From NCBI GenBank assembly GCA_900755865.1, contig CAAEHZ010000302.1, positions 1 to 18,271 on the forward strand: 18,271 nucleotides of DNA, in the 5' to 3' direction. Below are positions 13,841 to 18,271 of this stretch, in pieces. The notes under the pieces were generated by a model. It did no database searches. It saw only the letters and a list, made by a program, of their open reading frames with translations, and was not told the origin of the DNA. The first letter of the stretch is position 1, and each line of letters starts with the position of its first letter. The position numbers were made by a program, and so were the translations under genes. This stretch comes from Lachnospiraceae bacterium. Its GTDB lineage: Bacteria; Bacillota; Clostridia; Lachnospirales; Lachnospiraceae.

Positions 13841-15445
13841 ATGTTTGATATCAGTATTCTCGGTCCCGCTCTCATCGCGGCAGCCGTACTCTTAATCATC
13901 ATCATTCTGATGTCCGGTTATGTAAAGGCATCTCCCGACACCGCATACATCATTTCCGGTCTGAAAAAGGAGCCGAAGGTCTTAATCGGACGCGCCGGTA
14001 TTAAAATCCCTTTTCTGGAGAAAAAGGATGAACTGATGTTAAAGCAAATCAGCATCGACATCAAAACAAACGGTTACATCCCCACAAAGGATTTCATCGG
14101 TGTTGACATTGACGCCGTTGCAAAGGTAAGAGTTCTGACCGAAAAGGACATTACCGTTGATAAAACAGGCAACCCGATTGCCGGGGCAGACCCCAACAAG
14201 CGTATCACCCACGAAATGGTACTGGCAGCCATGAAAAACTTCCTGAATATGAAGGAAGCCCAAATCCGGGATGCCCTGACCGATTCCCTGCAGGGTAACA
14301 TGCGTGAGATTATCGGTACCCAGTGCTTAAAGGAATTATGTAATGACCGGAAAACCTTCGGTGACGAGGTACAGGCAAAGGCACAGAAGGACATGAACGC
14401 CCTCGGTATCTGGATTGAATCCTGTAACATCCAGAAAATTGAGGATGAAAACAATTTGATTACAGCCCTCGGACAGGATAATATGTCCCAGATTCAGAAG
14501 GACGCTTCCGTGGCAAAGGCACAGGCAGACAGGGATGTCGCCATTGCAAGGGCGCAGGCGCAGAAGGATGCCAATGACGCCCAGGTAATGGCAGATACGG
14601 AAATCGCCCAGAAGCAGACAGAGCTTTCCATCAAGAAGGCAGAATTGAAGAAAAATTCCGATATCAAGCAGGCAGAGGCAGACGCAGCCTACAAGATTCA
14701 GGAAGAGGAACAGCGTAAAACCGTAGAAATTACCACCGCAAATGCAAACCTTGCCCGTCAGGAAAAGGAACTGGAATTAAAGGAGCGGGAGGTTTCCATC
14801 AAGGAAAAAGCGCTGGAAGCGGAAATCAAGAAGACAGCAGAAGCAAACAAGTATGCGGCACAGCAGAAGGCGGATGCGGAGCAGTACGAAAGACAGAGAA
14901 AGGCAGAAGCCGAACTCTTTGAGATTCAGAAGCAGGCTGAGGCAAGAAAGGCAGAAGCCGAGGCGGAGCGTTTCGCCAAGGAACAGGCTGCGGAGGCAGT
15001 AAAAGCCGCAGGTATCGCCGAGGCAGAAGCGGTTGCCGCAAAGGGTAAAGCCGAGGCGGAAGCCATTCAGGCAAAGGCAGAGGCAGAAGCTGCCGGTATT
15101 TTAAAGAAAGCGGAAGCCATGAAGCAGTACGGCGATGCTGCAAGACAACAGATGGAGCTGGATACCTTAAAGGTATACTTTGAGCAGCTGCCCAAGATTG
15201 CGGAAGCCGTTGCCAAGGGCTACACCAATGTAGACTCCATTAAGATGTTCGGCGGAGATACCAGCCGCCTTGCCGGAGATATCATGACAACCGTCACCCA
15301 GGTTTCCGACGGTATAAAGGAATCCACCGGCATTGACCCTACCGCCCTGCTGGCAGGCGCCTTAAGCGGAAAGAAGGGGGCTGATTCGGAAAAGGACAGT
15401 GCAGAAAAATCTGAAACAGACGAAAATAATTTTAAAGAAATCTAA
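13841..15445 (+). CDS. Flotillin-family protein (SPFH domain)
   Basis: A 534-residue membrane-anchored scaffold of the flotillin/FloT type, expected to organise ordered membrane regions and protein assemblies. Residues 5-26 are a hydrophobic anchor, about 27-200 the SPFH domain, and about 205-430 an extended coiled coil with dense Ala-Glu-Ala repeats (AEAEAERFAKEQAAEAVKAA, AEAEAIQAKAEAEAA). A C-terminal tail of about 100 residues follows. AAAGGAGG at 13826-13833 lies seven bases before ATG 13841, so this start is firm. It is the only plus-strand gene, with its own promoter and terminator. No NfeD-type partner gene, usual beside Bacillus floT, is in the window. Confidence 0.92.
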   Translation: MFDISILGPALIAAAVLLIIIILMSGYVKASPDTAYIISGLKKEPKVLIGRAGIKIPFLEKKDELMLKQISIDIKTNGYIPTKDFIGVDIDAVAKVRVLTEKDITVDKTGNPIAGADPNKRITHEMVLAAMKNFLNMKEAQIRDALTDSLQGNMREIIGTQCLKELCNDRKTFGDEVQAKAQKDMNALGIWIESCNIQKIEDENNLITALGQDNMSQIQKDASVAKAQADRDVAIARAQAQKDANDAQVMADTEIAQKQTELSIKKAELKKNSDIKQAEADAAYKIQEEEQRKTVEITTANANLARQEKELELKEREVSIKEKALEAEIKKTAEANKYAAQQKADAEQYERQRKAEAELFEIQKQAEARKAEAEAERFAKEQAAEAVKAAGIAEAEAVAAKGKAEAEAIQAKAEAEAAGILKKAEAMKQYGDAARQQMELDTLKVYFEQLPKIAEAVAKGYTNVDSIKMFGGDTSRLAGDIMTTVTQVSDGIKESTGIDPTALLAGALSGKKGADSEKDSAEKSETDENNFKEI

Positions 15446-15474
15446 GGAATTCCGGTTTTAAATTCAGTTTCAAA

Positions 15475-15521
15475 GAGGGTGTTCCAAAAGTCCGTATGAC
15501 TTAAGGGACACCCTCCTTTTT
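15475..15521 (+). terminator. Rho-independent terminator after flotillin, possibly bidirectional
   Basis: GAGGGTGTTCC (15475-15485) pairs with GGGACACCCTC (15505-15515) over 11 bp with one G-U pair, then CTTTTT. It is 30 bp after the flotillin stop. It also lies 27 bp past the end of the convergent MATE gene, and on that strand is followed by TTTG, so it may serve both. Confidence 0.85.
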
Positions 15522-15547
15522 ATGAAATACAGACCTGTCACAAAGAC

Positions 15548-16987
15548 TTACCTGCCTGCCGCCTTTTTCTTGATTTTACTGAAAAACAGATAATACAGGA
15601 TAAAAAGAATACTTGTAACCGTCCAGGTTAAAGGATAGCTGAAAATAATTGTCCTGATGCCCGGCCATACGGGTACTGCTGTCATTATCCAGATAACCCG
15701 GATAAGGCAGATGCCGCTTAAGCAAATCAGTGTCGGAATCCAGACGTCCCCCACGCCCCGCAGGGAGCCGGACATAATTTCCACACAAATATAGGTAACA
15801 TACAGAGGTACCAGGAATCTTGCAATCTGCACGCCGATTTCTATTACTGCCGCATCCTTTGTAAAGAAGGAGAAAATCACTCCGCAGCCAACGTACAGGA
15901 ACGTGGAAATCAGCACCGTTGCCACAAGGCTTAATCCAAGACAGGTACGGATTCCCTTCTTTACCCTGTCCAGCTTTTCGGCACCGAAGTTCTGCCCCAC
16001 AAAGGTTGTCACGGAAATACCGAAGGCATTGATTACCATCCAGAACATGACATCAATCTTGCCGTAAACAGTCCATGCCGCCACCGTATCGGTTCCTTCC
16101 TTATTGATTGCCACCTGGATTATCAGATTGGACAGGCTGTACATTACCGACTGCAATCCTGCCGGGAAACCGATACGGATAATTCTTCTGAACATCCTTT
16201 TGTCAAATCCGATTTTTTTCAGTTCCAGATGGTACATATCCTTTGTCCGCATCAGGACTATAATAACCAGAACCGCACTCAGAAGCTGGGATAAAATAGT
16301 CGCAAGGGCAGCCCCTGCCACTCCCATTTTAAAGCAGACTACAAAAAGCAAATCCAGTACAATATTTGTCAGACAGCTCGCTATTAAAAAGTACAGAGGG
16401 CGCTTGGAATCTCCCACTGCCCTTAAAATACCGGAGCCCATATTGTAAATCAGATTTCCTATCATTCCCAGAAAATAAATCCGGATATAAAGGATGCCCA
16501 AATCCAGTACATCCTCCGGCGTACTCATACTGCGCAGAATCGCAGGTGCCAGCGGCAGACCAATCAGCATCAGAATCAGTCCCGCTGCCAGAGAAAAGGC
16601 AATCGCCGTATGTACGGCAAAGCTTACCATCTCCTCCCGCTTCGCCCCGTAGTACTGGGAAATTACAACCGTTGCACCGCTTCCCAGCCCGATAAAGAAG
16701 CCCACCAGCAGATTGATTACCGTACCCGTTGTACCGCCCACCGCGGAAAGCGCCTCTTTTCCCACAAACTGTCCTACGATTACCGCATCCGCCGCATTGT
16801 AAAGCTGCTGAAAGAAGGTTCCAAATAAAATAGGAAAAAAGAAGAGCAGCAACTGTTTCCAGATGACGCCCTCGGTAATTTTATTTTCCTGCTTCGATTT
16901 CTCTGTATCCTCTGTAATCTGTCCTTCCTGTAGTTGTTTTTCTTTGAGTTGTCCCTCAAATTCCTCCTGAGATTGTTCCCTGTTCAT
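15548..16987 (-). CDS. MATE family efflux transporter
   Basis: A 479-residue polytopic protein with about twelve hydrophobic segments in two related halves, typical of MATE (MOP superfamily) cation-coupled multidrug exporters. The first helix region FFFPILFGTFFQQLYNAADAVIVGQFVG and the GSGATVVISQYYGAKR loop are family hallmarks, and the equivalent second-half segment is INAFGISVTTFVGQNFGAEK. The substrate is unknown. The first 38 residues are an unusual Glu/Gln/Lys-rich hydrophilic extension (EEFEGQLKEKQLQEGQ) before the first helix. ATG 16985-16987 has GGAG six bases upstream. It is convergent with flotillin and about 120 bp after the GNAT gene. Confidence 0.93.
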   Translation of the reverse strand: MNREQSQEEFEGQLKEKQLQEGQITEDTEKSKQENKITEGVIWKQLLLFFFPILFGTFFQQLYNAADAVIVGQFVGKEALSAVGGTTGTVINLLVGFFIGLGSGATVVISQYYGAKREEMVSFAVHTAIAFSLAAGLILMLIGLPLAPAILRSMSTPEDVLDLGILYIRIYFLGMIGNLIYNMGSGILRAVGDSKRPLYFLIASCLTNIVLDLLFVVCFKMGVAGAALATILSQLLSAVLVIIVLMRTKDMYHLELKKIGFDKRMFRRIIRIGFPAGLQSVMYSLSNLIIQVAINKEGTDTVAAWTVYGKIDVMFWMVINAFGISVTTFVGQNFGAEKLDRVKKGIRTCLGLSLVATVLISTFLYVGCGVIFSFFTKDAAVIEIGVQIARFLVPLYVTYICVEIMSGSLRGVGDVWIPTLICLSGICLIRVIWIMTAVPVWPGIRTIIFSYPLTWTVTSILFILYYLFFSKIKKKAAGR

Positions 16988-17108
16988 CCCTTACTCCGCT
17001 TTCTTCCCGTCAAGTTAAACCCCGGGTAATGAAAAATCACCATATGTCTGAATCGCCCTGTAACTCATACTGCAAAGCCTGAGCGAAAGTAAGTAGATTG
17101 TAGCACCT

Positions 17109-17612
17109 TTACAGAGGTATTGCAAGATACTCTGTCCTTTCATAGGCAATCCGCGGGGAGCCGTCTGCAATATGGATAATGCCGCACCGCTTAAAGCCGT
17201 TTTTTTCAATCAGGTGCTGCATTACCCGGTTATCCGCATGGGTATCGATTCGCAGGTGCTCCTTTTTTTCACTGCAGAATTTTACGATTCTGTCAAAAAG
17301 CCCCTTCACTTCCCCATCCCCCGCAACCCGGTGGATAGTTCCGTACTCCTCCTCAGAAAACCAGCTTCCCTGTTCTATTTTACGGTAGGTTGCATCCTCG
17401 CCGATGACAAATGCAAACACGCCATGGATGACTTCTCCCTCTTTTATCACATATAAGTTTCCTGCTGCAATATCTTCAAGCAGCAATTCTTCCTTCGGGG
17501 AGCTGTCCTTCCACTGGTTCGGATTTCCTGTTTCCCGCATATAGTTTCTGGCATAGGCATAAATCTCCCGAAGCCTTGGCAAATCTCCATTTTCCGCTTT
17601 TATAATTTCCAT
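17109..17612 (-). CDS. GNAT family N-acetyltransferase
   Basis: A 167-residue single-domain acetyltransferase that uses acetyl-CoA. The central TIHRVAGDGEVKGLFDRI stretch is the acetyl-CoA-binding motif A region, and RIDTHADNRVMQHLIEKNGFKRCGII is motif B; NQWKDSSPK near the N-terminus is common in one uncharacterised Firmicutes group. The acceptor is unknown. The start is uncertain: ATG 17610-17612 gives MEIIKAENGD and has GGAG about nine bases upstream, while ATG 17625-17627 or GTG 17637-17639 would add 5 or 9 residues. The gene directly follows the XRE gene, whose stop lies at 17640, so the two are very likely co-transcribed. Confidence 0.85.
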   Translation of the reverse strand: MEIIKAENGDLPRLREIYAYARNYMRETGNPNQWKDSSPKEELLLEDIAAGNLYVIKEGEVIHGVFAFVIGEDATYRKIEQGSWFSEEEYGTIHRVAGDGEVKGLFDRIVKFCSEKKEHLRIDTHADNRVMQHLIEKNGFKRCGIIHIADGSPRIAYERTEYLAIPL

Positions 17613-17639
17613 TCTGGTATTCTCCATTCTGCAGTCCAC

Positions 17640-17843
17640 TCATTTATCTTCCTTCTTTCCGGCAACTGCCTGGGCGTTAAACATTGCAAGAGCAACATTA
17701 ACTTTATCCATACGAACAGTTTCTTTGCCCTGCTCAAGTTCACGAACAAATCGAAGTCCGAGCCCCGAACGCAAAGCAAATTGTTCCTGCGTCAAACCTG
17801 CCGCTTTTCTGTTTTCTTTAACAAATTCTGCAATCGGGTTCAT
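17640..17843 (-). CDS. Small XRE/Y4mF (HipB-like) transcriptional regulator
   Basis: A 67-residue helix-turn-helix protein. Residues 3-55 (IAEFVKENRKAAGLTQEQFA, then RSGLGLRFVRELEQGK) match the Y4mF/HipB-like antitoxin-type regulators, which normally repress their own promoter and pair with a HipA kinase. No hipA follows here; the next gene is the GNAT acetyltransferase. ATG 17841-17843 is preceded by GGAG at seven bases. A leader of about 120 nt contains the second copy of the 61-bp hairpin repeat, and the promoter carries two ACCC/GGGT palindromes, plausible autoregulatory sites. It could be an orphan antitoxin or an ordinary regulator of the acetyltransferase. Confidence 0.85.
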   Translation of the reverse strand: MNPIAEFVKENRKAAGLTQEQFALRSGLGLRFVRELEQGKETVRMDKVNVALAMFNAQAVAGKKEDK

Positions 17844-17882
17844 TTTTAATCTCCATTCCTGCGCACTTCTCCAACGCATCTA

Positions 17883-17943
17883 GAGTTTTTGTCAAGTGCG
17901 CGCAGACACAAATCTCGCGATTGAAAAATTCTATTTTTCAATC
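17883..17943 (-). repeat. 61-bp two-hairpin dispersed repeat, copy 2
   Basis: Same orientation and 59/61 identity with 9811-9871. The 11-bp hairpin is perfect (17919-17929 / 17933-17943); the second hairpin has one mismatch (TTTTTGTC against GACACAAA). It lies in the transcribed leader of the XRE gene. Similarity continues more weakly toward the start codon through GATGCG and GTGCGCAGGAATGGAG. Confidence 0.85.
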
Positions 17944-17972
17944 CTTACTCCTTATTATTTACATTTCCCATC

Positions 17973-18001
17973 ATTTTATACCCTTTCGGGTGTCGTGTCA
18001 A
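17973..18001 (-). promoter_or_regulatory. Strong promoter of the XRE-GNAT operon
   Basis: TTGACA (17996-18001) and TAAAAT (17973-17978) with a 17-bp spacer on the minus strand. Transcription should start near 17966. Confidence 0.75.
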
Positions 18002-18035
18002 GAAAATATGTGTGAATTTAACCCCTATCGGGTAT
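17979..18035. promoter_or_regulatory. Paired ACCC/GGGT palindromes, candidate XRE operators
   Basis: TACCC-TTTC-GGGTG (17979-17992) fills the promoter spacer, and AACCCC-TATC-GGGTAT (18020-18035) lies just upstream of the -35 box. A half site ACACCC occurs at 18060-18065. The placement fits repression by the HipB-like protein encoded downstream. Confidence 0.5.
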
Positions 18036-18090
18036 ATTATGCAGTCAAATCAATGTTGTACACCCTTTTAGATATAAAAATTCCTCCACC

Positions 18091-18119
18091 TTGCCAGAAT
18101 CCACTCTGTATGGCATAAT
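18091..18119 (+). promoter_or_regulatory. Possible rightward promoter
   Basis: TTGCCA (18091-18096), 17 bp, CATAAT (18114-18119); both boxes match the sigma-A consensus at five of six positions. Transcription would start near 18126 and run through the hairpin at 18183-18243 and off the right edge. Confidence 0.45.
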
Positions 18120-18182
18120 AATGTAAACAACAGAACACGTAACAACCTGTAAATATCCTATACAACTCATAAAATGATATCA

Positions 18183-18243
18183 GGGTCAAAAGGTCTGAAC
18201 TCACATGAGCTTGCTCATAAGTGGGTGAAAGACCTTGGGACCC
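18183..18243. other. Four-tier nested hairpin, structured element of unknown type
   Basis: Paired arms from outside in: GGGTC/GACCC (18183-18187 / 18239-18243), AAGGTCT/AGACCTT (18190-18196 / 18230-18236), ACTCAC/GTGGGT (18199-18204 / 18221-18226, one G-U), TGAG/CTCA (18206-18209 / 18214-18217). Short internal loops separate them. There is no T-tract on either side. It may be part of a structured RNA, a leader, or the end of an insertion element outside the window. The 428 bp from 17844 to 18271 hold no gene I can support. Confidence 0.6.
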
Positions 18244-18271
18244 GCAAAACATGAGGAAGTAGCGATTTACG

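Noticed and set aside
13843..15445. Antisense genes inside flotillin
   Set aside because: The Ala/Glu/Lys repeat codons create long Leu/Pro/Ser frames on the other strand; none has a start signal.
18037..18252. 71-residue minus-strand open frame at the right end
   Set aside because: Its first part is just the translated hairpin 18183-18243, no ribosome site is seen, it is Cys/Tyr/Phe rich without a domain, and it overlaps promoter and operator sequences.

Overview
The window reads as chromosomal DNA from a low-to-mid GC anaerobic Firmicute, most likely a Lachnospiraceae-type gut Clostridium (inference). The grounds are the hrcA-grpE-dnaK order behind a perfect CIRCE operator, AGGAGG-type ribosome binding sites, an Ala/Lys-rich DUF6465-type protein, and a glycerol-3-phosphate oxidation cluster built from a BFD-domain dehydrogenase, a second FAD oxidoreductase and a DUF1667 protein. 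No tRNA, rRNA, CRISPR array or transposase gene is visible. All genes but one lie on the minus strand.

Left part (1-3538): the start of dnaK, then grpE and hrcA, with the class I heat-shock promoter and CIRCE upstream of hrcA. A strong hairpin terminator separates this operon from a DUF6465-type gene with its own promoter. uppP (undecaprenyl-diphosphate phosphatase) follows. The 420 bp upstream of uppP hold six tandem copies of a 51-bp unit.

Middle (3959-7875): a patatin-like phospholipase is translationally coupled (ATGA overlap) to a class I/II aminotransferase. A 158-bp GC-rich element with inverted ends and nested hairpins comes next, then a cytoplasmic TPR-GGDEF diguanylate cyclase.

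Glycerol region (7916-12656): read in transcription order, a glycerol-3-phosphate dehydrogenase-like flavoprotein with a [2Fe-2S] BFD domain, an NAD(P)/FAD oxidoreductase, a four-Cys DUF1667 protein and glpK. The inferred route is glycerol to glycerol-3-phosphate to DHAP, with electrons passed through flavin and Fe-S centres. A full match to the cre (CcpA) consensus sits at the probable transcription start of this operon.

Right part (12759-18271): a polysaccharide deacetylase is divergent from a flotillin, the only plus-strand gene. Then come a MATE exporter, a GNAT acetyltransferase and a small Y4mF/HipB-like XRE regulator whose strong promoter carries ACCC/GGGT palindromes. The last 270 bp hold no gene I can support, but do hold a plus-strand promoter-like sequence and an elaborate nested hairpin.

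The most unusual content is non-coding. It includes a 61-bp two-hairpin repeat found in two unrelated leaders, a recurring GCAG(G)AATGGAGA ribosome-binding module at four genes, the 51-bp minisatellite, the 158-bp structured element and the terminal nested hairpin. I see no clear new defence or biosynthetic system.
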